NCBI GenBank assembly: GCA_020744425.1
Contig: JAGMUV010000018.1
Location: 496,001-560,000 of the forward strand
Source of the DNA: Dactylonectria macrodidyma
Taxonomy: Eukaryota > Ascomycota > Sordariomycetes > Hypocreales > Nectriaceae
Direction: 5' to 3'
Length of the DNA: 64,000 bases
Position numbers and translations under genes: made by a program. Below are positions 32,966 to 44,036 of this stretch, piece after piece. The notes below the pieces were generated by a model. The model was not told the DNA's origin, did not search any database, and worked only from the letters and a program-made list of their open reading frames with translations. The first letter of the stretch is position 1. Each line of letters opens with the position of its first letter.

Positions 32966-35900
32966 ATGGACCCGTTCAGCGCCATAGGCGTGGTGGCTAG
33001 CATCATCACATTCGTCGATTTCGGGTACAAGGCAATAGCCGCCACTCGGCAGATACACAAGTCGGCTCGGGGCGCAACGGCCGAAGACGTAAATCTCGAG
33101 TTCGTCACATCTAAGCTACAGGGTCTGGCGCTCGATCTGGAGCCCTGCGCACCTGGTGTGACCAGAACGGGCGATGAGATCCGATTTGATGGCCTGGTCA
33201 AGGAGTGCAAAGATGTCTCGACGGAACTTCTCAAACTGCTCAACAGCTTCAAGCCTAAGGGCCCTAAGTCAAAGCGCCATTCTGCATGGGCTGCGTTGCG
33301 TAGCTTGCGCAACAAGGATGAGAAAGACGGGCTGGAAGCTCGCCTGGATAAATGTCGACAGCAACTTCATCTTCAGCTGTCCCAGACAACCAGGTTTGTT
33401 TTACCTAACGTCTAGAATTTCCCGTATTTGCGTACGTACTGAGAATATTTTAGGCTCGAAGTTTCTGCCCAGCTTGACCTCATACAAAAGTCCGGCGAAT
33501 GTCAAACTGAGCAGCTCAAGTCTCTCGCATGCCACATCGAGGCACTTAACAGCAGCATCAACGCCGCCAACATCGGACCCGACCTGGCAAAGGATATTGC
33601 AACACTCCGCAATCGCTCTCAGGATGCCCTGGACACTGTCATCCAGGGGACTATTCTGGCCGCCCTTGTATCGGACACGATAAATACTCGCGAAGACAGA
33701 ATCGCAGAAGCGTATGAGTCAACCTTTGACTGGCTACTCGATGACTCTGTGCAGTCAGAGGAGTCGTTGAGGGAACAAAACGGAGACGGCTGGCTCGATC
33801 TGAGAGAAGCTCGAGAGAATGATCGAAATAGATTCCAAGCCCGGGAGACATTTGTCTTATGGCTGGCGCAAGGCTCTGGCATATTCCACATCTCTGGAAA
33901 ACCCGGAGCCGGAAAATCGACGCTCATGAAGTACATATCCTCGCATCCAAGGGCACGAGAACAGTTGGAGGTGTGGGCGGGCAACGACCAGCTGGTGATT
34001 GCGAAATTCTTCTTCTGGCAGCACGGTACCCAAGACCAGCGGTCATTCCAAGGCCTTTTGCGGTGTTTCTTACACTCGATCCTCGATCAATGCCAAGGCC
34101 TCGTGCGACCGACGTTCCCTAAGCAGTGGGATATGGCGAAGCAGGGGATTCCTGTTCGGATTGATCATGGGCAAGTCAAGACTGCATTTGAGAGCTTAGT
34201 CTTGAACAAGGAGTCATTGTCCAAGTACAAATTATTCTTGTTAGTGGATGGCCTGGATGAATTCGAAGGCCGGGACGATGTCCTAGTCCGGTGTCTCTTC
34301 GACTGGGTGCGCTCAAAACACGAATCTATCAAAATCTGCGTCTCGAGCCGCGAACTGCCCATCTTCCAAGAACGCTTCTCCGCCTGCCCCAAGTTTAGGC
34401 TCCACGAGCTCACGCAGCCCGACATTTTGTCATTCGTCCGCAATACGCTGCAAAGCAACGACGAGGTCAAGACCTCCGATGACCCGGAGCGTTTCGCGAA
34501 GCTCGGGGCGCTCGTTGCCAGGAAGGCAGAGGGTGTGTTTCTCTGGGTTGCGTTAGCACTCCGAACTGTCGAAGACGGCCTTGTCTCTGGTGACAGTATT
34601 GCGGAACTTCAGAAGAAGGTCGATTACCTACCTAGTCAGGTGGAAGATCTCTTCGACGTCATCTTTACAGCAATACAAAAGAGTCATCCCACGGATCGCC
34701 GGCGAGCTATGGCCGTATTTGCGATTCTCCTCGGCATAAGAGAGTATACCTTCAGAAAGCCCGAATGCTCACTGCTTGAACTGTCATTTGTCGGCCAATT
34801 CTTCGAGGACAGAGACTTTGCAACCAAAATTTTGGAGCCGGATCCGTTGGATGTCATCGTGTCACGACTCAAGCGAACTCAGAAACAAATTGACTTTAGC
34901 TGTCGTGGAATGGTAACAGTAACGTCACCTTCGTCTGGGAAATACGGTCCTTACAAGAAGCAAAGGGTAGCACTCACGCACCGATCCTTGGTCGAATTTC
35001 TTTTACGCCCCAAGATTAGGGATAAAATCAGTATTGAGATTGGTGATTTCAACCTGTTTCAATTCCACGGTCAAAGCCTCGTGGCTGGGCTGAAAACCTG
35101 CGCCTTACAACTACCCAACACTGATGGAGGTTGGCCAGGTGATTTCCAAGACGGGTTTTATATTGAGATTTATAGGTATTTCTCTACCTACTTGAAATAT
35201 AATGATTCTTTCATTGAAGATCTAATGGCTACGATTGCTTCTCTCGAACTCTTTGGATTGGATAATACAGGACCTGCCACCTTTTGCCGATTCATGACGC
35301 CGACTGCATTCGAATGGGAGGATGGCCAAGTTCACAGAATCGGTTGGAAACATATCCAAATAACCCCAGCTACGGTTCCTTTCATCTGCTCAGTGTCGCT
35401 CGGCCTACACGAGATTTGGGTGTCGCCTGGGAGCAGCCATGATATCCGCCCTGGCCTCGACGTCCGCCTCCTCTTACAAATTTTCCTCATGAGGTACACA
35501 GACCGATTTACCCTAGAGATCTCTGATCGATTGCTGCACTGCTTTGCCCTCCTTCTTGGAAATGGCTTGCTGCCGAATGACAAGCCCCTATTCGAGATGG
35601 ATATCAGAAACAATGAAAGGCTCATTATACCGACTACATGGCAACTTATTCTGTGGCACAACATTATTTCGCGGTCACATGCCGTACCACCCCAGCTTGT
35701 GTTCACGCTATTTCTTGTGTATGGCGCTGAGCCGAACTTTTGGCTCAAATTTGAACTAGACCATGGCTTAAAAAACTATGAGCGTTTGATTTGCGTCATT
35801 GGTCTGTTTGGCCCGGAAAAGAAAGCAATCTTTACACCACTATTCATCAATAATGACGCGGATGGGGTCTTGGCTCTTGCACGCCAGACGGGGGGCCTGG

Positions 35901-36271
35901 TGTCACTCAGAGACTTAGTCGAGTACTGGTTTCCTCAAGGCGCCGAGAAGATTCAGAAGCTGATCGACCTGAGCATTGCTAACGGCCACCGTCCCCGCAC
36001 CCTGGAAGAAGGCAGAAAGCTGGCCGCTGATAATGGATTTGACATCGCGGCCTGGGTTCCCCCTGAGTGCAAGACCACAAAACCGCTGTTTGGAGACTGG
36101 GTTGGCGAGTCGAAGATGCTAAGAAAGAGTTATGTTAACCCCGACGGAGGGTTGAAGATACCCGTTCCTGAACCCGCGGAGATAGATCCGGAAATATTCC
36201 TCGCCAAGTTGAAGGCTGCCCTTGGTGAAGCTTCATCGAGAAGACCGGACTCGGACTCTGAAGCGAAATGA
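32966..36271 (+). CDS. NACHT-domain NLR-like protein
   Basis: An intact STAND-type NTPase of 1081 residues from two exons, 32966-33393 and 33454-36271, with a 60-nt intron (GTTTGT...TTTTAG). The start lies in a strong context, CCACCATGG. Residues 1-60 form the helical N-terminal region typical of these fungal genes (MDPFSAIGVVASIITFVDFG). The NACHT core follows with P-loop IFHISGKPGAGKSTLMKYI near residue 305 and Walker B KLFLLVDGLDEFEG near 415, and then SVQ-like winged-helix parts (VALTHRSLVEFLL near 660), as in the NACHT-DUF7791 group. The last ~400 residues show no repeat domain such as ankyrin or WD40. These proteins are thought to sense non-self and start a death or defence response. 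It is the only complete NLR-like gene in the window. Confidence 0.9.
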
Positions 36272-36693
36272 TGGAGGAAATTCAGTCTCTACTAGACTTC
36301 TGATTGAGTTTGAGGCGGAGGATAGTCTATATGACTAGAGTCCTAAGGGCTAGTGTCGGACCGGCGTAACTTGCAGCCCATGGTTTTCTACCCCGGGAAA
36401 TTATGTAAGTTCGCCGAACACTGCTCTCTACTCCATAGCGGCGTCGGGGAAACGCCACCGCCGTGCTTCAGCAAAAGACATCAACTCGTGAAATCTTCAG
36501 ATGGGCTGAACAGTCTTTCGCTATTTCGCCTCTTGATGACAAACCCAGTAGCGGCGCGAGCGGACGACTCAAAACATCGCTGCGAATTACTCTATATAAT
36601 GGCTTTCTTTGCCCTCAGCCGGATCAGGTCACCCAGCGACTAATTCCTCATTTGATTCATCGAACACTTCGCTTCCAAACCATCATTCCCGCC
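36272..36693. other. Intergenic, promoter of MDR gene
   Basis: The 420-bp region between the NACHT gene and the reductase. A frame open upstream of 36694 begins without ATG and looks like untranslated leader. Confidence 0.45.
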
Positions 36694-37713
36694 ATGTCGA
36701 CCTCGATACGCAAAGCCGTCATCACCGGCTACGGCGATGCCTCAAACATCGAGGTCGTCACTGCCGAGATCTCTCCACCGGCGCGCAACGAAGTTCAGGT
36801 CGCTGTCATCGTCGCCGGCTTCTCAGGCGCTGACATCAATATGCGACTGGGCCGGTACCCAAGCCAGAAGCCGGCCCCGCTGACCCCGGGCTACTCCTTC
36901 GTCGGCCGGGTCCGTCAAAACGGACAAGGGTCCTCCACCTACAAGAAGGGCGACCTGGTTGCGGCGTTGACCGTCTATGACTCGGATGCGGAGCGTATCA
37001 ACGTGCCTGAGAAGTACCTGGTCCCGGTGCCTGAAGGCGTCTCACACGACGAGGTTGTTGGCCTTGTTCTAGACTGGAGTACAGCCTACGGCATGGTCGT
37101 CCGCGTGGCCAAAGTGTCCAAGGGCCAGCGAGTCTTCATCCATGGCCTCAGCGGCGCTGTTGGATACGCGGCTATGATCCTCAGTCAGAGAGCCGGTGCC
37201 ACAGTCTATGGCACGGCATCAGAGCGGAACCACGCTGTCCTCAAGCAGCTCGGAGCTACACCGTACGTTTACACCAATAAGAACTGGATCACCGAGATCA
37301 ACAAGATCGGCGGGGTTCACGCTGCCTTCGATGCCCTCGGCCTTGAGAGCTACGACGAGTCATACTCCATCCTCTCTAGCAAAGAATCGAGCATCCTGGT
37401 GGGCTACGGCGCCAACCTGGACGCCCTGGGCGGGACGAAGCCTAGATCAGCCGTCGCGTCGGTCCTCAAGCTGTACGCGCGCAACCTCGCAATTTGGTCC
37501 AAGAAGTCAGCGGCTTTCTATCTCATTTCCCGGGACGACAAGACCTTCCTGCCGGATCTTCGCACCTTGATTCAGCTCCTCAAGGACGGCCAGATCAAGG
37601 TGCCCATCAAGCAAAGCTGGGACTTGGAGAATGTAAGGGCTGCGCATGAAAATTGGGGCGCAGCTCCAGGAATGGGGTGTTTGGTCGTCCGTGTGCGAAA
37701 GGATGAAGCATAA
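36694..37713 (+). CDS. MDR-superfamily quinone-oxidoreductase-like protein
   Basis: The 339-residue single-exon medium-chain dehydrogenase/reductase is of the NADPH:quinone oxidoreductase type. The GroES-like half has AVIVAGFSGADINMRLGRYP and PLTPGYSFVGRV, and the nucleotide-binding half has VFIHGLSGAVGYAAMILSQRAGATVYGT (a GxxGAVG motif) near residue 150. It lacks the cysteine cluster of zinc alcohol dehydrogenases, so it should reduce quinones or enones without zinc. It ends GCLVVRVRKDEA. The open frame extends upstream, but the family starts just before KAVITGYGD, so the ATG at 36694 is chosen. No functional partner is obvious beside it. Confidence 0.88.
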   Translation: MSTSIRKAVITGYGDASNIEVVTAEISPPARNEVQVAVIVAGFSGADINMRLGRYPSQKPAPLTPGYSFVGRVRQNGQGSSTYKKGDLVAALTVYDSDAERINVPEKYLVPVPEGVSHDEVVGLVLDWSTAYGMVVRVAKVSKGQRVFIHGLSGAVGYAAMILSQRAGATVYGTASERNHAVLKQLGATPYVYTNKNWITEINKIGGVHAAFDALGLESYDESYSILSSKESSILVGYGANLDALGGTKPRSAVASVLKLYARNLAIWSKKSAAFYLISRDDKTFLPDLRTLIQLLKDGQIKVPIKQSWDLENVRAAHENWGAAPGMGCLVVRVRKDEA

Positions 37714-38762
37714 TGGGGAGGACAACAGATCAATTGCGGGGAGAGTTAATTTCTTTGTGGCTTTGTATTTGTATGTGTTTGGTCTGCCTAAAGTGCCAGT
37801 TGTGTCTATAATATGTTAATGGTAATTGTTTCGACCTTTTTTTATCGCCCACAGACTCTGATAGACTTCAAGTGCCATCAAACCCCCATTTATCGTTCAC
37901 TTATTTACCTATTCCTGCCATGTTTTGTATCATAACAGTTCTGACCTGGCGATGTCTGGTGTCGAGTTGGTGCGACGGTCAAGGACGACTCGGATGAATT
38001 CCTGTGCTGTGAGACATTGCGTCACAGAAACCAGAAACTTGCTCTTTGATGCTTAGTCTCAGGTATTTGACCATAAAGACAGGACTTTTTGCGGTCTGGC
38101 GAATCTGCAAATGGGAGGTAGAGATGGCTGAAAATGCTGATCCCTCCGCTCTCAGTAACAACAAGGATCGAATTACCACGAGGTCTACTGTTGTCACGCG
38201 ATATCAGCCTGTCTATATCCTGCCCGCTCCTACCATCGATTTCCATGGCCCCTCCAGCATTTAGACTTTAGCCAAATTGTACTTTTGTCTATGACCTATT
38301 GTCGTCTGGAGAAGCCCTTGGCCATGTGTAACATTCCTAAAGGGTCGTCGGAGCGTAAAGATCCATTCACACATTAGCACATCTAAGCTAATTGCCGGTC
38401 CAATTTGAGATGCAGTTTCAGAAACTTCAGGTAGCGGGACTAGCCATTGGGGCGCTTCCGACCCCATAGTTTAGGCTGTAGCTTAAGGGGGGGACCAGCC
38501 AACGCTTCGGGTAATTATGATAGTTTCGTGCTGACGGAACTTGAACGATGATCCTACGTGGTTAGAATTCGCATCACCATCATGCGAAAGTAGTCATTGT
38601 GGAATCGCCCGCCGCCGGGTATGGTAAATGACGGCTAGGGTCTTGCCGTATGTAGGTTCTTTGTTTATTAAATAACCAATATCAGCATTCAATTGACCTT
38701 CCTTTCGTTTGCGGTCAACACTCTCTTCAAGTCCAATCTCTCACGAGATTGTTTTCACTGCT
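37714..38762. other. Intergenic, no gene seen
   Basis: About 1.05 kb with only short frames; its right end is the promoter of the GH43 gene. Confidence 0.45.
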
Positions 38763-40310
38763 ATGCATTTGTATAAGCAACTTATAGCCGTAGCCATCGG
38801 CTTCGCATCCTCTATCCTGGCACAGAGTTTCAACAACCCTGTGCTTTGGGAGGACCTTGCCGACAATGAAGTCATCCGAGTTGACAACACCTACTACTAC
38901 ACGGCCTCAACTATGCACTACTCACCGGGCGCTCCCATCCTACGCTCGTATGACCTTGTCAACTGGGAGTATCTGAGCCATGCCGTACCTACCCTCGACT
39001 GGGGCACCAAGTACGACTTGGCGGGTGGTCAACAGGCTTACGTCAAGGGCATCTATGCGTCGACTCTTAGGTACCACAAGAACAAGGGGCTGTGGTACTG
39101 GATTGGCTGTATTGAGTACTCGACTACCTACGTCTTTACTGCCACGTCGCCTACAGGCCCGTGGTCACAAAAGGCCAAGATTTCCACGTGCTATTACGAC
39201 GCCGGCCTCTTGATTGACGACGACGACACCATGTACGTGGCTTATGGAAACACTCAACTGAGCGTCGCCCAGCTGTCGGCCGACGGCTTCTCCGAGGTGC
39301 AAAAGAAGACAGTGTACTCTACACCGTCAGACATCGGCGTCTTGGAGGGTAGCCGCATGTACAAGAGAAACGGAAAGTACTACATCTTCGTCACAAAACC
39401 GGCCAGCAGCCAGTACGTGCTCCAAGCCTCTAGTCCATGGGGGCCGTACACTATCAAGGCCCTCGTTACAAGCGTGGCTCCCCCCGTGTCCGGGGCCGGA
39501 AATCCGCACCAGGGCAGCCTCGTCGACACACCCGATGGCAAATGGTATTACATGGCCTTCATCGACAACTACCCGGGGGGTCGAGTCCCAGTCTTGGCCC
39601 CGGTCACCTGGGGGTCTGATGGCTTCCCAGCCGTGACACTGTCCAACGGCGCTTGGGGCTCGTCATATCCCTACCCGACGACGCAGCGAACCGTGGAGTC
39701 CACACTCGGCACCGACACATTCAGCGGATCAAGCCTGGGGCCGGCTTGGGAATGGAACCATAACCCGGACACGACCAAGTTCAAGGTGAACAATGGCTTG
39801 ACTCTCAGCACTGCCACGGTCACGAGCGATCTTTACGCTGCCCGAAACACTCTGACGAAGCGTATTCACGGTCCCAGCGGGACTGGTACCGTCGTTATTG
39901 ACTTCACTTCCATGGCTGACGGCGACCGCGTCGGTTTGTCTCTGCTACGACAAGCCTCAGCATACATCGCCGTTCAACGTTCCGGTTCGAGCTACTCCAT
40001 CGTCATGTACAATGGCCTCAGCATGGTGGATAGTACCTGGGCCACGGCATCGACTGGATCCCTGACCTCTAGCACGACTATCTCTCAGAGAAAGATTTGG
40101 TTCCGCGCGACAGCGGACATTCACCCCGGCTCCGGGAAAATAGGGTCGTTCTCGTACAGCCTAGACGGCAACACATTCGTGACGTTTGGGTCACAGCTCA
40201 CCCTTAACAACGACTGGAAGTTTTTTATGGGCTATCGGTATGGTATCTTTAACTTTGCGACTAAGGCTCTTGGCGGATCGGTCAAGGTGGTGTCTTTTAC
40301 CAGCGCCTAA
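38763..40310 (+). CDS. Secreted GH43 glycoside hydrolase
   Basis: The 515-residue protein begins with a signal peptide (LIAVAIGFASSILA, cut probably after AQS). A five-bladed beta-propeller of family GH43 follows, the group of beta-xylosidases and alpha-L-arabinofuranosidases that attack hemicellulose. The three acidic catalytic residues can be placed: base Asp in NPVLWEDLADNEV, the pKa-setting Asp in YYDAGLLIDDDDTMYVAYG, and acid Glu in VLEGSRMYKRNGKYYIF. From about residue 330 a concanavalin-A-like C-terminal domain follows (DTFSGSSLGPAWEWNHNPD), as in xylosidase-type GH43 enzymes. The frame is open from a TTG upstream, but the ATG at 38763 directly precedes the signal peptide. The enzyme should act outside the cell on plant wall polymers; exact substrate unknown. 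Confidence 0.92.
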   Translation: MHLYKQLIAVAIGFASSILAQSFNNPVLWEDLADNEVIRVDNTYYYTASTMHYSPGAPILRSYDLVNWEYLSHAVPTLDWGTKYDLAGGQQAYVKGIYASTLRYHKNKGLWYWIGCIEYSTTYVFTATSPTGPWSQKAKISTCYYDAGLLIDDDDTMYVAYGNTQLSVAQLSADGFSEVQKKTVYSTPSDIGVLEGSRMYKRNGKYYIFVTKPASSQYVLQASSPWGPYTIKALVTSVAPPVSGAGNPHQGSLVDTPDGKWYYMAFIDNYPGGRVPVLAPVTWGSDGFPAVTLSNGAWGSSYPYPTTQRTVESTLGTDTFSGSSLGPAWEWNHNPDTTKFKVNNGLTLSTATVTSDLYAARNTLTKRIHGPSGTGTVVIDFTSMADGDRVGLSLLRQASAYIAVQRSGSSYSIVMYNGLSMVDSTWATASTGSLTSSTTISQRKIWFRATADIHPGSGKIGSFSYSLDGNTFVTFGSQLTLNNDWKFFMGYRYGIFNFATKALGGSVKVVSFTSA

Positions 40311-41391
40311 GAACAGCAACCCATTTTCATCTTTGCATATAGTCTCGGACACTCTTTGATATGAATGTGATCTATTTGTGATGACCCATGTGTACTACAA
40401 TCACATGTTGAATCTGGTAGTTGAACAAAAAAGGAATCTTTCGATGGACTGGGCTAAGTCCGACGAGTGTCGATGCTTTGACGACATCCAGCATCATGTT
40501 AGAGTCGCGACTCTCAACTGTGGCATAGTGCTCTTGCTAGCATCTACAATATAACAAATCTCTTCTCCACCAAGAGGGGGTCTATGCCCCATGTCTTAGA
40601 TTAATTTGCTTTCGGGGTCGGAGTTGCGTGGCGACTTGGTGACATGTTATTAGGCGACTAGGACTAAAGTTGTGGAAGTAGCATGCGTTGTCATCTAGGA
40701 AACGGCAGTATAACGTGTGTTATATTTCTAAACGATAGAGCATGAGGCAATATAGCTATGGGTAGCGCAATCGGTAGCTTGCACTGGGAAACGGAGGATA
40801 GGCCCGAAAAAGAAGGTGAGTTGGACCCTTGACAATACATCGGATCGAATGGAAGGACATGGTCTCCGTTATTTTTCGTCATGGATAGAGGAGATGGTGT
40901 TTATGTATTGAACCTGCACTAAAGTTGACGGTCAATTATAAATAACGCCGGCTAGTTGTCCGGCTTCGGGCTAATCCAAACGCCGGTGGCTCCATCAAAC
41001 ATATTGCCCTTGCGCCACTTTGGAAATGGCGCTGCTTTTAACCCTTCTGGCAGTGCCAATAGCTTGCGAAATTTTGATTACGAATAATGCATTATATAAA
41101 AATCAATGTGTCATCAAAGGCGTTAGGGTCAAGTCTATGCGATGGAGTCCGCAACCGCAAGCTGAGCCTGTAGGAGGACTAGCGACATTGCGAGTACGAT
41201 ACGTGGATTGCAAAACATGTGGAATCATGAAAGCTACTAGTAAACACACTGTATTCATAGGATGATACTATGTTGACGTTTGGTATAAGACGGGGACGAC
41301 ATGACCTGACGATGCGGTTTTCTTGTCACAACGTTCTCACCAACACCTCAACATCTACTACCATTTATACTCCTCTTTCATCCAATACAAA
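40311..41391. other. Intergenic, no gene seen
   Basis: About 1.08 kb without gene signal; several T-rich leader-like stretches precede the dehydrogenase at 41392. Confidence 0.45.
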
Positions 41392-42156
41392 ATGTCTGCA
41401 CCCAAGACCTTCTTCATCACCGGCGCCAACCGAGGTATCGGTAAGGGATTCACCGAGAAGCTCCTGCAGCGACCTGGTGTGACCGTCGTAGCCACGGCCA
41501 GAGATCCCGCAAAGGCAGCCGCCCTCAACTCGCTGCCCAAAGGCGAGGGCAGCAAGCTCATCATCCTTAAGCTCGACTCACAGGTCGACGCTGATCCCGC
41601 CGCAGCCGTTGCACAGCTCCAGAAGGATCACGGTATCAAATCCCTCGACGTCGTCATTGCCAACGCCGGCATCGCGCACTCAGGCACCACCGTCTCCAAG
41701 ACGACGCCAGAGTCGCTTCGAGACCACTTCAACACCAACTCCATCGGTCCGGTGACGCTCTTCCAGGCCGTTTCTCCCCTGCTCCAGGCCAGCTCCACCA
41801 GCAACCCCATCTTCTTCCCCATCTCGACCCTGATTGGCAGTATCGGCAGCCAGGAGGCCCTTGCTGCCTTCCCCCAGACCTTCAGCCCCTACGGTGCCAG
41901 CAAGACGGCCCTGAACTGGCTGGTCTCCCGCCTTCACTTTGAGGAGCCCTGGCTCACCACCTACGCCGTACATCCCGGCTTGGTCTTGACCGACATGGCC
42001 ACCTCTGTTATTCCTCCCGGCCTTGACCCAGCCTCTGTTGGCGCCATCGACGTCGATACTAGTGTTACGGGTCTCCTGAAGCTGGTTGACACTGCTACCC
42101 GCGCTGAGTTTGGCGGAAAGTTCAAGAACTATGACGGTACATCTCTTCCGTGGTAG
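41392..42156 (+). CDS. Short-chain dehydrogenase/reductase (NOR-1-like ketoreductase group)
   Basis: The 254-residue single-exon classical SDR has TFFITGANRGIGKGF at residues 6-20 for cofactor binding, LDVVIANAGIAHSG near 85 for the NAG motif, and YGASKTALNWL near 165 with the catalytic Tyr-x3-Lys. It resembles the small fungal ketoreductases that include norsolorinic acid ketoreductase-like proteins; that group acts on many carbonyl substrates, so no pathway is claimed. The upstream frame opens from a TTG; the ATG at 41392 directly precedes the first strand. The long open frame on the opposite strand is a shadow of this GC-rich gene. It sits just left of the MDR pseudogene. Confidence 0.9.
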   Translation: MSAPKTFFITGANRGIGKGFTEKLLQRPGVTVVATARDPAKAAALNSLPKGEGSKLIILKLDSQVDADPAAAVAQLQKDHGIKSLDVVIANAGIAHSGTTVSKTTPESLRDHFNTNSIGPVTLFQAVSPLLQASSTSNPIFFPISTLIGSIGSQEALAAFPQTFSPYGASKTALNWLVSRLHFEEPWLTTYAVHPGLVLTDMATSVIPPGLDPASVGAIDVDTSVTGLLKLVDTATRAEFGGKFKNYDGTSLPW

Positions 42157-42850
42157 TGGCCTAGCGCCCGCAGTCGGGTAGTCAGACATGGAAATCATAG
42201 ATCGCAGACATTGGATGACGAGCTAGACGTATTTTAGCATAGATAAGCCTGAAAGAATCGCATCCTGCGCTGCCAACTATATCTAGACGCATATGACTAT
42301 CTACTGTACTATTTGTGATGTCTTTTGATGCCTTGTGGTAGTACTACTAACAGACAGTCGCAGTCGGAACAATCTGACCATCTAATAAGCTATATCTGAA
42401 GGGCTTCGCGGTGGTGGTGCAACATCTTACCATGGCTCCAAACTAGAAGACTTGCTTGTTGAGTATTTGGCAGATTCCGGAAGCCCGTAAAAACCCGAAG
42501 CCGACGGGAAAATTACAAGTAGCCAAAATATGTGGAGAGTGATTGCCCCGAGACCCCGAATCCGCCATCTAAACTCCGGAGATATACGACCTCGCTTTCC
42601 AAGCTGCGGTGTGTATGCGGAGTTTATGTATAATTGGTAGCTTGAGATTGAGGCTAGCGATCAAGAGGCCTGAGCTACCAGGGCGGTTTTGTTTGGTTCT
42701 GAATTTACGCGCTGTGGGCACATAAGATCCCATTGTGTTATGCTTGCGGATTCTCTTCAACCTTAGTGGTTTTAATTGTATTCACTAAATCACCGAGGAC
42801 CCGAACCAACCAACTTTGCTCCGCCGATCACAATATATTTAGTTAACAAT
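42157..42850. other. Intergenic, no gene seen
   Basis: About 690 bp between the dehydrogenase and the MDR pseudogene, without coding signal. Confidence 0.45.
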
Positions 42851-43352
42851 ATGGCCTTTCAAAAGACCATGTAGGCCCTTGGGTCTATTGAAGGCCATAA
42901 GGCCGCTCTCCTCGATGTGCCACCCCCAGCCATTGGCCGCGGAGAGGTTCTCGTCACAACCAAGGCTATTGCGCTCACCCCATCTAACTGGAAGACTCTC
43001 ACTTGGCTTGACACACTCAATTTCACAATTGGATGCGATTATGCGGGCATTGTCGAAGAAGTGGGCGAAGGCGTCGAGAAAAGCTAGAAGGGCGACCGAA
43101 CCGCCGGCATGGCTAACGGCAACGACCCTGTACGTTTAGACGTCGAAGCATTTGTTCAATACAATCGCTGTCAAGGGAGATGTTCAAATGGGGATCCCAG
43201 ACAATATAGGGTTTGAGGCGGCAGCTACCCTTAGTGTTGGAATCGTGACTGTTGGACAATGTCTATATCAGACGATGAAACTTCCGTAGCCGACCACTCT
43301 AGCCAAGGAGAAGTTCCTTGTGTTTATCTATGGGGAAGCACGGATACTGGTA
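42851..43352 (+). pseudogene. MDR trans-enoyl-reductase-like pseudogene
   Basis: From the ATG at 42851 the frame reads as the N-terminal half of a ToxD/enoyl-reductase-like MDR: GHKAALLDVPPPAIGRGEVL, ALTPSNWKTLTWLD, IGCDYAGIVEEVGEGVEK, and later AVKGDVQMGIPDNIGFEAAA and EKFLVFIYG. It is broken by TAG at codon 8, TAG after GVEKS and TAG before PTTLAKEKF. Each sits where the family has Gln or Trp, so all fit C-to-T or G-to-A changes. The segment between GND and AVKGD is shortened or scrambled. It ends abruptly at about 43352, just where an intron donor (GGTAAGC) would follow the YGG motif, and the next DNA belongs to the Pfs gene on the opposite strand. The C-terminal half is missing. Confidence 0.82.
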
Positions 43353-44036
43353 AGCATCTCGCCGTTCCTCTTTGTCGGCCATGGCTTGCAGCACCTTTAG
43401 AAAGTGGGCTGTGCGGTTTTGAAGCAGTTTTACGCCGCGAGCAGTATTGAACAAGGCCAAAAGGCCTTCTTTATCCTTATTAGGCCTGCTAGGGCTGTCC
43501 TGGATGATATCCTTCCGTTGGAAGACGTCAGGATATTGCCTGCCATATCGGTACCGCACGAGCTTGTTGCTGATGACCACATCACCGAGTAAAATCTCAG
43601 TGTCACCAACAAAGGGCACGCCGCCGCAGATACCAACAAGAAGTGCCGATTTTACCCGGCGATAACTAGATCGCAGATTGGTAGCTGCGCCAGCCGCATT
43701 GGCAACTCCAACGCGAGGTAGGAGAGCCAGTACGATGTTATGCTTGCCGATGCGACCAGTCGTGTACTGGTTCATGTCTCCATGTACTCTTCCATATTGA
43801 TCCCCCTCTTCGTCCCAGAATTCGTCAAAAAGGAGACAGACAGCGTCGTATTCGAGTGGTAGCGCGCATATGATTGCGACCTCGAAGTCTTCGCGGCGCG
43901 TGGGCCTTGAGGTAACTAAGGTTACGATAGGCATAATGGTAGATAGTGAGGGTGATCGCAAGCGGTTCTTCTCGATTTCGAAATTTGGTTCTCGGTAGTA
44001 GCTTGTGTTTCTAGTAAGAAACTCTCGGAGGATCAT
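43299..44036 (-). CDS. Pfs (nucleoside phosphorylase-like) domain protein, 3' truncated
   Basis: The protein carries the PNP/UDP phosphorylase-like Pfs domain found at the N-terminus of many fungal NLR proteins: RREDFEVAIICALPLEYDAVCLLFDE, HNIVLALLPRVGVANAAGAATNLRSSY, ALLVGICGGVP, and EILLGDVVIS. After HFLKVLQAMADKEERRDAYQYP the family sequence ends, and the last ~12 codons are antisense sequence of the MDR pseudogene, giving a chance stop at 43299. The normal continuation (rest of the Pfs domain, then NACHT or repeat domains) is absent, so the gene is truncated at a rearrangement point. Two in-frame starts exist: 44036 and, more likely by alignment, 43934 (MPIVTLVTSRPTRRED). It may still yield a short protein of about 210 residues. 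Confidence 0.8.
   Translation of the reverse strand: MILREFLTRNTSYYREPNFEIEKNRLRSPSLSTIMPIVTLVTSRPTRREDFEVAIICALPLEYDAVCLLFDEFWDEEGDQYGRVHGDMNQYTTGRIGKHNIVLALLPRVGVANAAGAATNLRSSYRRVKSALLVGICGGVPFVGDTEILLGDVVISNKLVRYRYGRQYPDVFQRKDIIQDSPSRPNKDKEGLLALFNTARGVKLLQNRTAHFLKVLQAMADKEERRDAYQYPCFPIDKHKELLLG

Noticed and set aside
41680..42198. 172-codon minus-strand frame over the dehydrogenase at 41392
   Set aside because: Glycine-rich antisense of an SDR with intact catalytic motifs.
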